Source: Eopsaltria australis (taxonomy: Eukaryota; Chordata; Aves; Passeriformes; Petroicidae). Taken from it: a DNA stretch of 64,000 nt. Below, one piece after another: positions 1 through 13,132 of this stretch. Where the stretch lies: positions 992,001 through 1,056,000 of the forward strand of contig JAVTVJ010000438.1 in assembly GCA_034509425.1 (NCBI GenBank). Reading direction: 5' to 3'. The translations under genes were made by a program, and so were the position numbers. Numbering within the stretch: position 1 is the first letter of the stretch; every line of letters starts with the position of its first letter. The notes under the pieces are model-generated. The model was not told the DNA's origin and did no database searches. It was given only the letters and a program-made list of their open reading frames with translations.

Positions 1-3000
1 AGAAAACAGAATCTACATTATTGAATTAAGAATGAAAGTTAATAATACAGTGAGCACAGTTGCACAATGTAATTTCATTTAACACTAAATTCAATTTATG
101 TTACACTGTTCTCTATCTGTGTCCATTGTAAACAAACTGCAGATTCTTTTTTTTTTTTTTGTTGACAATGCAAAACACATTAACTGAAGTTATCAGCAGA
201 GAAGCTGAAGGCTCTGGCATGTGAACAAAGGACAGCTGAGGCTTGAGGCTCTGGGAATGTATGGACAGGAGCCACTAGCAGGCAGCTAGGAACACTAGTT
301 GCCCTTGAAACAACCGGCAGTGCAGCCATTCAGCAGCCTTTGCATTGCAATAAGGGATCTCTAGGTTTCCGTGTCAGAGCTCTAAGTGTATCTGGCACCC
401 TGTTGGTGGTGCAGGACTGGAGGCAGATGCTGGTAGCTCTCCATCCTTTAATCACCCTCCAGATAGAGATCCAGTCCAAGCCATGATGTGGGCAGTGCAT
501 CTGACAGCCACCCCAGCCCTGGCCCTTCAGAGCAGGGCTGGTTATGCCATTACTGACAGGCTGTTTTCATTTCCTTTATTACCGTTAAAGGAGAAACACT
601 GGAACATACATTTTTGGCACAACTCTGACTGCCAGCAAATGCTGCTGCTGTAGAACTGCGTCATTTGTGCCAAGCCTGAGTTACACATGCAAGCTTTCTG
701 AGCTCCCCAAACTAGAACCAGGCCTACACCAAAGCTTGGGACCCAGGCACCCCAGACCAATGGGGGTCTCCCAGACTTGTTCACCATGTCTAGATCAGCC
801 TGTGTTGCACATCCAACCCGTGCACTGCCAGTGTTTCATTCACTGCAGCTGTTTCCCTGAACCTTTAAGAGCTGTGATACCACAAGCAGCGAAGTCCCTA
901 CTCCTTGGTTTGCAAGTTCAGATGAAATCAGCTGCTACCAACAAAGAGAAAACATTTACTAAATCAAAATATGTGTCCTAATCTAAAATCTGCAGGCAAG
1001 ACGTGATTCATGCTGTTTGCAGGGGGTGGGGGAGAAGGCAGGATCAAAGTGGGGCTCAGTGCATGCAAACCACACTTCTGCCTCCTGCAGTGCTCAGTAA
1101 GGGAAATGTAAAGCAGAAGGCAACATGCAAGAGTTCTCTGCTAATCACACAGTGCTAGCAATGGAAAGTCAATACAGAACAAGGAGCTGAGCTTGCAACA
1201 TGAATGTTAAACAACAGTAACGCTGTGCCACAGAGACACAAAGATCCTGGTCCCAGGAACCAGAAACAGATTGAGGAAGTAACAAGCATCATCCAAAACA
1301 AGAAGGAACAGCAAAGTAACAGAAGCAAACAGATGGCTTCTGTTCCCGTTGTTCCCAGTGTCTTTTTGCTCTCACTTGTTCCCATAGAGGCTGGTATCTG
1401 GGACTCAAAATGTGATGCTCCACTTGTGAGAGAGGGTGGAGAAAATGCAAGAATTTACATTATTAATAGTTTCCTCCACAGTGTCCATTTTGGCAGCAAA
1501 GTTTCTCATCTCTTGTCCACCGGACATGCTTTGGCAGACACTGAAAGGCCAAGGAGCTGTCTGGCCCTCAAAGCCCAGCCCAGCTCCTCCACCTGCCAAT
1601 ACATGCACTCAGCTCTCAGTGCTCTGCTGCCACAGCTCCCCTTCACTGTACAGTAACACAATCCCACTTCTTTTCTCCCAAAACTTCAGAGTTCAACTGT
1701 CCATTTTGCTCCTGTCACAAGGATGAGGGGATGAAGCCTTAAATATCCACACAGCCTGCGTGACTAGAGCCAGGAACAGACCCCACAGAGTGCAAGGCCA
1801 TGTGACTTCCCAGCATATCAGCAGTGTGAAAATATAGACAGACCCCAGCAGCACATCACACACAAAAAAAAGAGGACTAAAACATTTCTGAGCCAGTCCA
1901 AGAGGCTGCTCTTGTCCTGTTCTCCTCCCAGCCCCTGCCGCTTCCTTCCTTGAATGGAGGCAAGTGTTTGCATAGCCACAGAGTAAGGTAGCTCAGGAAA
2001 GAGATCTAGATTGAAAGCAATTTGGCTCCATAAAAAGGTTTCTTTTCAGCTTGATCAGTTCTTGAGACAGAAATCCCCTGTGCCACAGTTTCTAATTTTG
2101 AGAGCGGGATGAATGCAGCTCTTCATTCTTCTGCAGCAGATTAAATGAGCGTGTGGCATTTTCATTTTTCCAAGGGGACTTAAAAAAAAAAAAAAAAAGC
2201 CTCATCTTTTTCCTCCACTTTGCCTTTAATGACCCTTCAACAATTTTCCCAGGACTTCCTGCATGCATAACTAACCAAAAACACCTACCCAAAAGTATGG
2301 ACATGCCTTCACTTTGAAACATCACTGCAGGAAAGGCAGCTTAAAAAATGTCCTAAGTGAACACAAATGCAGCCTTGTGTGGCACACGCTTACTTGTGCT
2401 ACACACTGGCATGCACTCTCATGCTCATCCCAGCGTGCTCCTATCCCAAAAGACATGCAAGGGTGAGGAAGGAAAGCCACAGGGCCCAGAAAAGCTGCTT
2501 CACATCTGTGTAGCAGGTTTCATGACTGCCTCCAAAGGGAGCCTGCTCTTGAAGCAAGATACTTTTCCCCTGGGTGACAGGCCTCCTTATCCAATTACGT
2601 ACAGACAAGGCAGCTCCACAGTGAAACCCATGATGACACAATCAGGCAGAGGACAGTGTGCTCAAGGGGCTGTACCAAAACAGCCAAGTGGTATCCAAGC
2701 CCACCTATCCTTTGGACACAGAATGTTACTGCTGAATTATTTTTGCTGCTTTCCCTTAGAAGTACTTGCCCATCCCAGAGCAAAGTCTTTGCCTGCTGCA
2801 GCTCTCAGATGCATTTAAGAACCTGCTTGTGCAGCCAGGGCTGGCCGGAGCGACCACATTTTTGGGACCACTAATGCAAAATGAAAACTTTCCTTATTCT
2901 TTCATTCAAATGCAGTTGTGACAAGGCAGAAGCAGCCACTGCACAGCCACACAGCACAGAAGAGCATCATACGGGCTAGCCACGTTGTGTCCTTTCCCAT

Positions 3001-6000
3001 ACTGCAATCAAGGGACTTGGAAGGGTTTCCTCACATGTCTCCCTGTCTACATTTGAAGACAACAGCTCCTCTTCCCTCCCCAGCCTCAAGAGTGCTGCTG
3101 GCTGGCCTTGCTCTCTCTGCCATGGCAAGAAGGAGCCTCAAGTGGGGAGAACAAGGGAGTTGGTGGCTTCAAAACTTCTCAAACGAAGCAGCCCTTTTTC
3201 TAAAGCAAGTCACAAACAAAGCCAATAAGCTGCATTAGATGAAGAGATAGAAAGTGTTTTGGGTGCTACAGGCTCAGGATGAGAGCCATTGAGGGAGCTG
3301 TGGGGAGTGTGGGAGGGGGTTGAGGGAAAAAGCTGAGCTCATTGCATCCCAACCAGACAACATGAGGCAGGAAACAGATGTGGAAGAAACCACAGAGGGG
3401 TACAGCAACAGCAGAATAAAGCAGAATTAACTCTCCAGCAAACAGGGGAATCTCAGACACACAGAGCTGACCTGCACCATTAGAACAACGCATCAAGTCT
3501 GAGATTTGGCTTTATGCAGTCCTGGTAGCACCTCCTAGCCCAACATCTAGATACCAGCATACCAAAAAAACAAAGGAAACAATTCAGCCTTTTTCCAAGT
3601 CCTACCTGGTTCTAAGCATATTAAGTAAAGGTAGGCCTGGATCAGTAGTGGTTCCTATGCAAAAGACTGGATTATCTTTTACCATCACAATCCAATGCCT
3701 GTAGATGTTGTGTGCATTTCCATTTTAAAAACTGGAAGCTATACATGGCTGTATACTTGAAATCCCAGCTTGAATCTCCCAGGTAGAAGCACTGGGAATA
3801 TTAAACTCCATTTTGATTTAGTTCCTCTCACTGCAGCAGCTTTGACTCTTACAACAGCCTCCTCTTACAACACTTCTGTGATATAACCAGAAGCAAGTCT
3901 GTCCTCTGTGACTGTTTTCTTAAGCAGTTCAGAGTGTCCTGCCCCAGCTAAAGATGGTGCACAAATTTGTGTCTTGTCTTCTCTGCTGGCCCATCCATCA
4001 CCAGAAAATTATACTGTTGTTATTACAGGAACTGAGAGCCTGATGTGCAGCTCCCACTGACTTCAGCAGAGGCACAATGCATTTTTTTTCCTCTGAAAAC
4101 CAAGCTGGTTATCAAGAGGCCAAAACATTACTCTAATGTTAATCCTTCAAGACTATTATCTGTTAGCCCCGTTGCACTCATACATTTCAATAAAGATTGG
4201 CACAGTAAAATGTTTTAGTAGAGAGCATTAGTGCTCACTGCCTTCTGCATGGACGCCTATCCATGTCCAAAGTCTGGGCATGGACACTGCTTTCTAGTGA
4301 AGCCTTTATATGCAAAAAGATCACTTGCCTTCAAGTGTGGATTCAGAGCTGGAAGTGACACAGGAGGGACTACGTAAAATTAGACAACTTTTCGTCATTG
4401 GTCTTGCCAGCCATCATTCTTTTATGTCTGAAGTGAGCTTGTCCTCATACATGCTGCTGTTTAAGCCACTGCTTGATAACTGTGGTGAGGAGGAAAAGAA
4501 GTTTCTTTTTCCCCACGCTTCTACCCCTCTTACCAAAGAAAGACTTGAAAACATAACTCAGATGCACACTGAAGTTTCAGAAAACAGAAGGCGGACAAAG
4601 AATCCAAAGCATTGATTTTATGTTGTGGTTTTTGTGGCCTGAGTCATGATTTTAAATGCTTGTGTGCACTGATAGCAGTCTGCCCCCATAAGGAGTGTGA
4701 CCAGTGTCTGTGCAGAGACTGCCAGCAGGAAAAGGCCAAGTAGGGTCAAATGTGGTACTGACAGGAACTGACTTGAAACACAGTAAATTCAACACATCTG
4801 AGTTTCTAACCAGCCACCACACAGCCACATCTGCCCATCACCACTGACCTGTGTCTGATCGGAAGAATCAACTTAGGGCTAAAGGCTTTGTATCACATTT
4901 TTGGCTCCTGAGCTACTTCACTGTACCTGCTAAAGTGTTCCTATTTGATAGTTTTTAAATACTTTTTAGTTCTGCTGCAGCTTTTATTGTATTATCACAA
5001 AGTTCTTTCTAACAGAGGCTTAGGTACATGGATCTGGTAAGGGAGACAGCGGGATCTCTGGCTGTCTCTGAAGCAAACCACAGCGAGTTATTTAAGAGTT
5101 AAATGAGAGGAGAGGAAATGCTGATACCTTTAGCAGAATATAATTCGCTCCACTGGAATTTGGCAACAACACAGGGACTAAGGTCCTTACAGAAAGCACA
5201 AGCTGCTCATCAACAACCACAAGCATGTAGGGACTCAAGTTGTGCCTCTCCCGGACAAAGCACCGCACAAGCAGCGCAGCACCCCCTAACTGTAAAGGTC
5301 ATGTACTAACCCAAAGGGCAAAACCCCAAATTGAATCGTCTACACCAGCCCTGGCCATCCCCTGTGCTCCCTTGGCCAACACCAGCAAAGCAGGTCTCTC
5401 TCTCCTTGCCTGTGCAGGAGCAGTCACACAAAACGGCACAGCAGGATGGCGTAAAGCAAACCTGAGCACGGAAAGCACAACCACTATGACTCACGTCCTG
5501 CCGGGCCCACAGCATCTTCTTTTCTAGTTAACCCTTCTGGGCGCATTTTAAAATCTTCAGAGAGGTCCACAATGCTGGACAGCAGCCAAAGTGCTCTCCT
5601 GCTCCTCATCACTCCCAGACACCATGAACAGCCTTTGAACTTTGTTGTTTCTTAGTGGGGAACAACCTGAACCCGCATCCCACCAGTTTAACACACAGCA
5701 CTATGTAAAGCAGAGACAGAGCTACAGCTTTATGTCCCTACAAAACTCACTGCTTACAGGAGCACTGACTTGTCACTGGAAATAATTCTTAGCAGGACAA
5801 ATCAAGTCTCCCTAAATAAACCATTTCTCATACCCTAAAAGCTCTTCTAATTTGGTTGCAAGTTTGTGAAGTTCTGGTGACATCTCAACCTTCATTTTTT
5901 TTCCCCAAGACATCACTTCAGTATTCTTCGTCATTCCTATTCGTCCTGAGAGTCCTACTACCAACAAAATTAATGTCTCTAATACTTTAATTTCTTTTCT

Positions 6001-7774
6001 CCCTGTCCTGATGAATGGAACTGTACCAATCTAACTTACACCCTTACCAATCAACCTATAAAAACTGAATCTTTCATTTCTGAATCCCACAGCACTACAC
6101 AATAGGATGTGCTACTGAACAAACAGCAGTACTGCGTAAAGGAAAGGAACTTCCTATTCTCCCCTACTGCTCCTCAGCATGGAGAGATAAGTAGGTTGGA
6201 ACTGTGAACCATGCCACAAATGAGATTTGAGAAAAGTCCTTCCTTTTTGTTCTCAAAAATCTTTTTTTTAAAAAAACTGTGGGATTTTAGGCAATAGATT
6301 TTGCTCTTCTGGCCTAATTTCAACTGCCGTATCTATGCTTTTGCCTTTAAAATTCCCCTTGCTTCAAGTGAATATACTGCCTGTGCCTGCCTTTCCTGTG
6401 TTGTTTTCCAGTGCTCCTGTAAACAGCTGTAAATAGTTCCTCCACCACAGAGGCAGCACTGGATGGAATTTATCTATCTGCACCTCACACTGCCAAAGGG
6501 ACATCAGCTCATTAAGTCTGTTATTTTTTTGCCATTTCAATTCAGTTGCTGTTAAGGGCTATATAAGTTAAAAGATCCAGTACCTGTCACAGACAACCCA
6601 CTATACAATTGAATGGTTGGTTTTCCCCCATACCTAAAGAAATGCACATATTTAACATTTCACCTTAGTGATACATTTACTGCCCTCTTCCCTGTGCCAT
6701 GGCAAGTACTCCTGTTATGCAGTCCATCCCTCTGCCAGTGTGGTTCCACACTGCACTTCATCAGCCATGCTCATCAGCAAATGAAAGACCTGATTGTACA
6801 GCTCTCCCTGTACAAAGCTGACATTGCTTCTAGAAGTCTTTTTTTTTTCTTGAAATAACCTGCCATTGGTAAAACTAGTTGATTCAAATTGGAACATAAT
6901 GCTAAATGTGGATCATAATGCTAACATCAGGGATGGTAACAGATATGGATTTATTTTTTCCTCTTGCTAAACTGCAGGTCCTTCTGCTGGCCAAACTCAC
7001 AACCACTTCTCTCATCATTCAACCCACTTTAAAGAAAAAATGTTCTGCTCCTTGCCCCATCAAGGACTGACCATTTCAAACTCAGGATGCTCAGATTTTA
7101 TTGGAGTTACCTCTTGTCTGAGCTACTTGTGTTCTCATTCAATACCTGGGAGTGTGAAGGTCAAGGGGAGAAGGAGTGAAAGCCAACAGGCAGGATGGTG
7201 AACATGTTAGCTCAGATGCCTCTGACACCACACACCGTACTCCACCCCACAACCCAGACTCTGTCCTGCCTCCATCCAGCAGTCCAAGGACAACATGGAA
7301 ACTGTACTGGAGTCCAGTTCCTCCCTACACTCCTGCAAAATTCCAGTCTCATGGACTTAAGGTGGATTTTGAAATCCTGGAAGAGGCAACACTGAGCACA
7401 GCTCAGATTTCCAAATCTGACTCCCTGAAAGCCTGTTGCTGCCTTCCACAGCCAGGCAGATGGGAGAGGGCATCACGGCCGATGTCGGGCTCTCTTTGTA
7501 CACACTTAGGCAGCCCGAGAACCCCAGTCTAGTCCTTTGCACACACACAGCACTACTCATGCACGGGTCATGCAGATGCATCACCAAAGCAATCTTCCGA
7601 TCGTTCATTCATTGTGAGTAATGGGGCAGTGACTCCACTTCCCGGGGATAAATCAGCTCCAGGTTGTCTAACCCTTGGCTTTTGGAAAGGTCTGCTTTGC
7701 AGTCCTACCAGCAAGAACAGGGGGACACGCGCTTGGCTTCTCTGCAGCCAGAGTGAGAATAAAGAAGCATTTAC
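1..7774 (-). other. ARHGAP31: Start of ARHGAP31 intron 1 (partial, runs off the left edge)
   Basis: This stretch follows the splice donor of the first ARHGAP31 coding exon on the minus strand, so it is intronic. I looked for the next exon, which in the family continues into the RhoGAP domain, and did not find it, so intron 1 extends beyond the window. The open frames here are short and overlap on both strands without any recognisable domain. The only repeats are small: a T-run near 149-163, an A-run near 2181-2196 and another T-run near 6840-6850. I recognise no gene or transposon in it. Confidence 0.8.
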
Positions 7775-7874
7775 CATCCTGCCCAGAGCTCTCCAGATAC
7801 TCCGTCAGGTCGCAGCCGAACGCGCTCGCGGCTCCCTTCCTCTTGAGTTTCTGTTTGGCTCCCTTGTTCTTCAT
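7775..7874 (-). CDS. ARHGAP31: ARHGAP31 (CdGAP) first coding exon, Rho GTPase-activating protein
   Basis: ARHGAP31 (CdGAP) stimulates GTP hydrolysis by Cdc42 and Rac1 and acts at focal adhesions and protrusions. This exon encodes the first 33 residues plus one base of codon 34. The product begins MKNKGAKQKLKRKG, a basic stretch, and continues AFGCDLTEYLESSGQD, which is the lead-in to the RhoGAP domain. I recognise this as the vertebrate ARHGAP31 N-terminus; the paralogue ARHGAP32 has a related but different FGCDLGEHL segment. The ATG is at 7874-7872 with C at -3 and A at +4, a weak start context, but it matches the known family start. The exon ends at G7775 and is followed by a GT donor (7774-7773, reading GTAAAT), leaving phase 1, as expected for a next codon beginning G (Val in the family). 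The rest of the gene, including the RhoGAP core and long C-terminal tail, lies off the left edge. Confidence 0.93.
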
Positions 7875-8601
7875 GAGGTTAGTCCCAAAAGAGGTTCGCC
7901 CCCCTCCTGCCTTGCCCCCCTCCCCCCGGCCTCACGCTGGGCGACAAAAATCTTGCTCTTCTCCTCAGACCACCGCCCGTGTCCCGCTCCCAGGGAGCAA
8001 CATCGGGGGTCCCGTACAGCGTCCAGCCAGAGAAGTAAACATTAATCCCCACCAGATGTTGGGCAGCTCCTGTGGCAGAAGAAGGTCAGGGCGAGAGGAG
8101 GCTCCACAGCCCGCAGCAGCGATCATAGCCTGAGCCCAGACGGGTTCTCATCAGAGGCAAGTGGGTGGTGGATGGGTGCCCGCATCAGAGCTGGCAAGTT
8201 GGGGGCAGGAGATGGTGGGGGGACGTCTTTTCCCTCAGCGCAATCCCGGGACCCTCCACAGCCACCTTCTGGGTTTCGTCAGTCGCGCTGTCGCCACTTC
8301 CAATAGAAGGCGTCCCAGTCTGATCGTTCTCCTCTTGGATTTCGGAGGAGACTGGAAGTTCAAACGGACTAATGAAAAGGGACTGGGGAAGAGTCTGAAC
8401 AAGGCTCCTCTTTGGCTCCCCCCCCTTCCCCTCCTCCTGCCTTGGACAGTTGGAGGAATGAGAAACCAGCTTCCTGTCCTGACTCCCGCTCAGTCGCTCT
8501 CTCCTTTCCCCCGTTTTACAAATCCTAGGATTATCCAGCTCAAAAAAATGCTGAAAGGAAGTTAGCTGAGGAGGGGGGCGGAGGACGCTTTTTGGCAGTG
8601 A

Positions 8602-8641
<40 letters not shown>

Positions 8642-9100
8642 CGAGAGGCTGAGGGAAGGCGGGGAGAGGAGTTGGGGAGCAGGGATGGGGATCGGGGGAG
8701 GAAGAGGGAAGATCTGTCCTGACAGCCGGCAGATAACGGGGCTGCCCGGCAGGAAATCACCGCGGGGCGACGCAGCCCCTGGCCGGGCAGGCACCTCCTC
8801 CTGCTCCACCAGCCCGCAGCCCGACAAAGGCCCGGGCAGGGTCCGGCGGGCAGCAGAGACCAGGAGCCTCTCCAATAAACCTCTGCCTCTGCTCGCTGAG
8901 TCCTTCGCTGCAAGGCGCCTTCCTGCCCTCAAACAAGACTCTGTCACTGCAGGACCCGCCTTCCTCTGCAGAGGTGCAGGCTGGAGCTGATGAAGTGCAA
9001 GAAGGGGGCAGAGAGTTGGGAAACTCAAGAGGGGGAAGGAGGGAAACCTTCAGCTCCCTCCTCCCCGGCAAGCAGAAACAGATGCTGTCCGGGCATCTAA
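7875..9100 (-). promoter_or_regulatory. ARHGAP31: ARHGAP31 5' leader and CpG-rich promoter zone
   Basis: The DNA immediately upstream of the ARHGAP31 start codon is richer in G+C and CpG than the intergenic DNA on its right and the intron on its left. It contains several C-runs and G-rich stretches (for example about 7905-7925, 8404-8418 and 8640-8700) that could bind Sp1/KLF factors. A CCAAT word lies near 8872. The transcription start cannot be fixed from sequence; the leader probably begins somewhere between 8000 and 9100. Minus-strand open frames of 242 and 162 codons here reflect the GC bias and the CA repeat, and I see no protein family in them. Confidence 0.6.
8605..8639. repeat. (GT)n microsatellite in the ARHGAP31 upstream region
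   Basis: An uninterrupted GT dinucleotide run of about 35 bases lies some 730 bases upstream of the ARHGAP31 ATG; on the gene's own strand it reads (CA)n. Runs of this kind can form Z-DNA and vary in length between individuals. Confidence 0.97.
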
Positions 9101-12100
9101 GTTCACATACTTTTGAGTCAGCTCCCAAAAAAGGCTCCCCCTGACCAACAAAGGGGTTTAGATAAGGAGCTGAAATGGCTCAGTACAGCACGAAGGGAAA
9201 TGGGACGGGTCTGCCTTCAGGCCCTGAGCTTTGTCTGTGTCATCGCCCCCTTCACCCCAAAAATGCTTTTTTGGTCCAGTTTTCAATACACAAATATGTC
9301 AGTTTATAAGAGCAGTTCCTTACACTTACTTCACATTTTTTATCGCAGAAATTCAGATTTCTTTACAGGACTGGGTGTGCCCACCAGCTTACACAGGGAG
9401 GCAAAACTCTCCTAAGGCTTCACCGACCCCTCTTATTTTGTGCCAAGTGTAACTGTATGGGTCTGGTTTAAAAAATGAACAAACAAATGAAAAACAGGAT
9501 ATTGCAGCTTTTCACTAAAAATCAGACCAAAGACGAGGAAAGTAGTTTTGGTTTGGAGGAAACTGGCCAGGAAATGGGATAAAGGACTCCCTTAATCTAC
9601 CTGCCCCCATAACCCTCATCTCTACACTCTCACTGGTCAGAGGCACCCTGTCTTCTCCCACAGCCCTCTGTCAACTCATCACCTCACTCGAGAGTAATTT
9701 TTCAGAGAAATCAGGTCTCTCTCTGTGATCTCACTGCTGCGAAAATCAATTCAGGTTCTCTTGGTATGGTGACTTTTTTTCTTTAGAAGTGTTGGATGTT
9801 ACCTCTTCACACATAAAAAAACTGCCGAGAGCCCTAGTGAAGGACCCTGCGCAATTATAACTCTGGCTGTGCAGTTTACCAGTGCAATTATCATAATTAT
9901 CCCCATTTTACAGCTCGATGGCTGACGGGTTGAGGGTAAAATGATTTGCAGAATATGTCATAGAGATGTCTGGCCTGTCACCTCCCTGCCTTCTGCTCCC
10001 ACTTGCAGGCTAAGGAGGAAAACTGAGCTCTCACCACCAGACCAGTGGTTCTCAGGAACCCTCAGTTCTGATGAAACACTTAGAACTTCCTTGAATTTAT
10101 TCTGAGCTTCTCACAGCACCTTGATGTGGAGACAGAGCACGGGATCTCTCTCCGCACCGGCGTGCCGCCAAAGCCATCGCGTGCCACAGCGCATCCTGCC
10201 TGCCTGCCAAGGGCCACACTTCACACAGCCTGCACAGACAGCAGGACGCTCAGACCTGGATGCCTTGCCAGGCCATCCTCCCACTGTCTGGTGCCTGGCT
10301 GCCTTCTGTAGGAAGATAAAGCCCTGTCCCAGCCTCCTCAGGGTGGAAGCATGTCCTGCTGCACTCGCCAGCCCTTTCCCACATGGCTGAGTCCCCACAC
10401 TGGACCAGCAGTGAGAGAACAGGTTCACCACGGTGAGTAACCACACCATCTTCTTTGAAGTCCTGAACTCCCCTCTGCAGATCCCTCCCTCCCTGCGCCA
10501 AACAAGATGTTTAATCTCAGTGCGCTGGTATCCTCCACTGCTCTACATCAGATGGAGGTCACATCACTAACAGGGTCTCTGCAGGTACATTCTACATCAC
10601 AGCTTCCTCGTGTCACCAGCAAGGGAATTCTGGCCCCAGGGACAGGGAAGAACCCGTGCAGCATGGACCCTCTCACCTCCCCTGCACAACTCCAAGGCCC
10701 ACAGTCCCAGAGCGTGGGCACTCAGCAGCACTGCTGGGTCAGTACATCACCCTCACCCTGCAGTGTTTATTACAGGCCAGTGGTCATTTTCAGCTGGAAG
10801 CACCATTTCTTGGAGCTGCCTGCCGCCACTGAGGGAGATGCCATCTTTGAAGACACAATGATGAGTCTTGCTGGCTGGTGAACACTGCAGAAATTGAGTG
10901 CTGCCATCTCATTTTGGTTATTTGGGGTCTGTGATCTGCTGCCCTGCCCCCAGTAGGACCCTGAGTGTCCAGAGCCAGGCTGCAGGACCAACCAGCAGCC
11001 ATCACCACTGTGGTACTGCAGTGGGGAAAACAGAGAGACTGCCACCCCCATGACAAGGAAAAACAGTATTTGAAGCACAAGTACAGGGAAGAGAAGCTAG
11101 AAACAAAACAGGGAGTATTCCCGCTTCATTCACAGAGGCTCTTTCAGATGCTGTACGTTTGCTACCCTGCTGCCTTGTGCTGCTGCCCAGCTCCTCATTC
11201 CCAAGGAGGGAAGAGAGCTGGAGAAAGGAAATGGCATGGCAAGCAGGGTGAAAGAGGCGTGTGCTGCAGCGAGAGAAAGAAGACACGAGGAGCTCCAGGA
11301 GGGCTCTTGCCAGGCAGGCTGGGCTACAGGGGTGGCTCTTCCCGTGCCAGGATAAGGTTCAGCAAGAGGACAGAGGGGAGGTCGCTACAGGATTGCCCAG
11401 GGAGCCTGTGGCCAAGAGGAGGAGGAGAAGAAGGAGGAGGAGAAGGAGGAGGAGGAGGTCAGGCAAGGTGAGCGGGAGCCAAACAAGGGAGGCTTTACAA
11501 ATAAAGCACTTCATATCGGAGCCTGGAATCAGTGCTGAGCCAGGGGATTTTTCTGAGGGAAAGGAGCGATGTTCTCCAGAGAGGAAAAAATACGAAGTCT
11601 GGATTTGCACAACCCAGGAGGCAGGGCAGATCTCTGTACTAGTTTGAGTGAGCAGACCTAAGGAGCAAGCCAGTGTCCCTCCTGCAAAAGCTTCCACAGA
11701 CAAATCAGACAAACCTGGGGAGGAAAAGTTTTCAGGCAAGAAGTATGATAAGCAAAATGGAATTCAAGGTTTAAACAGCTGGAAAAGAAGGGGGAATTTA
11801 TCTCCCTCCTAAAAAAAAATAGAACTAGATAAAAGTGAGTCTGCAGAATAAGACTGATACCAAGCCAAACCAGAGCTCTCATAGCAGCCATCTCTCCATA
11901 GAGATTCCTTCCTCCTGTCTGCCACCATATACAGAGTGGGATGGCCAATGGCCGTGTGGTGCCACAGCCTAAGTCTGGAAGCCATGACCCACGACACTGA
12001 CTTTGATTCCTTCCCTTTGAACCTGTAAATATAGGTCAGTATTTTAAGTTAGTTACAGAGGTGTCCCTGCCAGCGAGGGCCACAGGTTCACGCAGGAAGG

Positions 12101-13036
12101 TGGGGCACCTTCCCAGCCCGCTTCACTGCTGATCAGCAATGCTCACCCGCCCTTTAGCTTGAGAACGGATGTGGCGAGCCAGCCTTGTGTGTGAATGAGC
12201 ACAGCACGGATAATGACTTTACAGCTCTTTACAGTTCTCTCTGTTCTCACAGACGAGGTATCAGTGGCACCAGAAGCACTCAGAGGGCCTGGGGAACAAG
12301 CTTTGGCCATTAGGGCTAAGTATTTCTTCCCCTTCCACTAAGAGCTGGGGGCTGCGGCTGAGGCGTCGCACAGGCTATTTCTGGGCACCCATCTCTCCCC
12401 TCCCTGCTGCATTTCCTTCATTGTGTTTGAGCTTTTTCCTATCTGTGGCCTTTAAATCTCCACCAATCTGCTAGGCGCCACTCAGCACAGAACAGGGGGG
12501 GAGGCAGACTCAGAGAGGGGGAGATCTGAACCCCTAAAAATAGCCCTGCCAAGTACGTCTGTTTTCCTGACACAGACGGTTCATTGTTAGGCTCTGACAC
12601 GCCAGTTCACCCTCCCTCCCCACCCCTCAGCATACTCTCTTTCCTCTCCTGCCCCTCTCCAGTGCAGTTTCCTGTCTACTCCCATCTCTGTGGCCAAAGC
12701 TGGAGTGTATTGTGAAGACAAAGGCTGGTGTTGAGTCTTTTGTTTCTCTGAGTACATTTTGGACCACAGCCGATGGGGTTGATCCTTGCCACAAGGCACC
12801 TACCACTCTTGGCTCCTAATTTCACCCATTCCCAGCCACACAAGTCCTGTCTCCTCAGCTCTCACCTCCCTTTTTGCCTTCTATAGGACCCTCATACCTT
12901 GTTCTGAGTGTCTCTCTGCCTTGTGGAGCTGTTTTGTTAGCTACTCTGCAGATCCCAGCACCTCAGGTACAAACAAAGGAGGCACCCCACACACTCCTTG
13001 CTGCTGGCTGCCTGCCCATGACATGACAGTGTAACC
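9101..13036. other. Intergenic DNA with no recognisable gene
   Basis: This is unique-looking DNA upstream of ARHGAP31. Open frames (for example 10965-11471 on plus and 11359-11739 on minus) are short, overlap each other and contain low-complexity arginine or leucine runs produced by the purine tract at 11415-11458. I see no domain, splice structure or repeat family apart from that tract. Confidence 0.6.
11415..11458. repeat. GGA/GAA-rich purine tract
   Basis: The plus strand is purely purine here, built from AGG and AAG triplets. The complementary strand would be polypyrimidine. It accounts for the poly-Arg and poly-Leu runs in overlapping frames. Confidence 0.9.
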
Positions 13037-13132
13037 AGGGGTACAAGGTTTAGTGGTGGACTTGGCAGTGCTGGATTAACAGTTGTACTCAATGATCTTA
13101 AAGGTCTTTTCCAACCTAAATGGTTCTAAATA
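13037..13132 (+). mobile_element. CR1 LINE, 3' end fragment
   Basis: The stretch containing TTTAGTGGTGGACTTGGCAG, followed by CAATGATCTTAAAGGTCTTT and then TCCAACCTAAATGGTTCTA, is the familiar 3' untranslated end of avian CR1 LINEs. Only about the last 95 bases remain, the usual 5' truncation. No open reading frame is left. The family is certain from memory of the consensus; the subfamily is not. Confidence 0.9.

Noticed and set aside
8185..9028. Two long minus-strand frames upstream of ARHGAP31
   Set aside because: They run through the (CA)n repeat (Thr-His repeat) and GC-rich leader and are not in frame with the recognised ARHGAP31 start.
10965..11739. Frames with poly-Arg or poly-Leu runs
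   Set aside because: The runs come from the purine triplet tract at 11415-11458 and not from a real protein.
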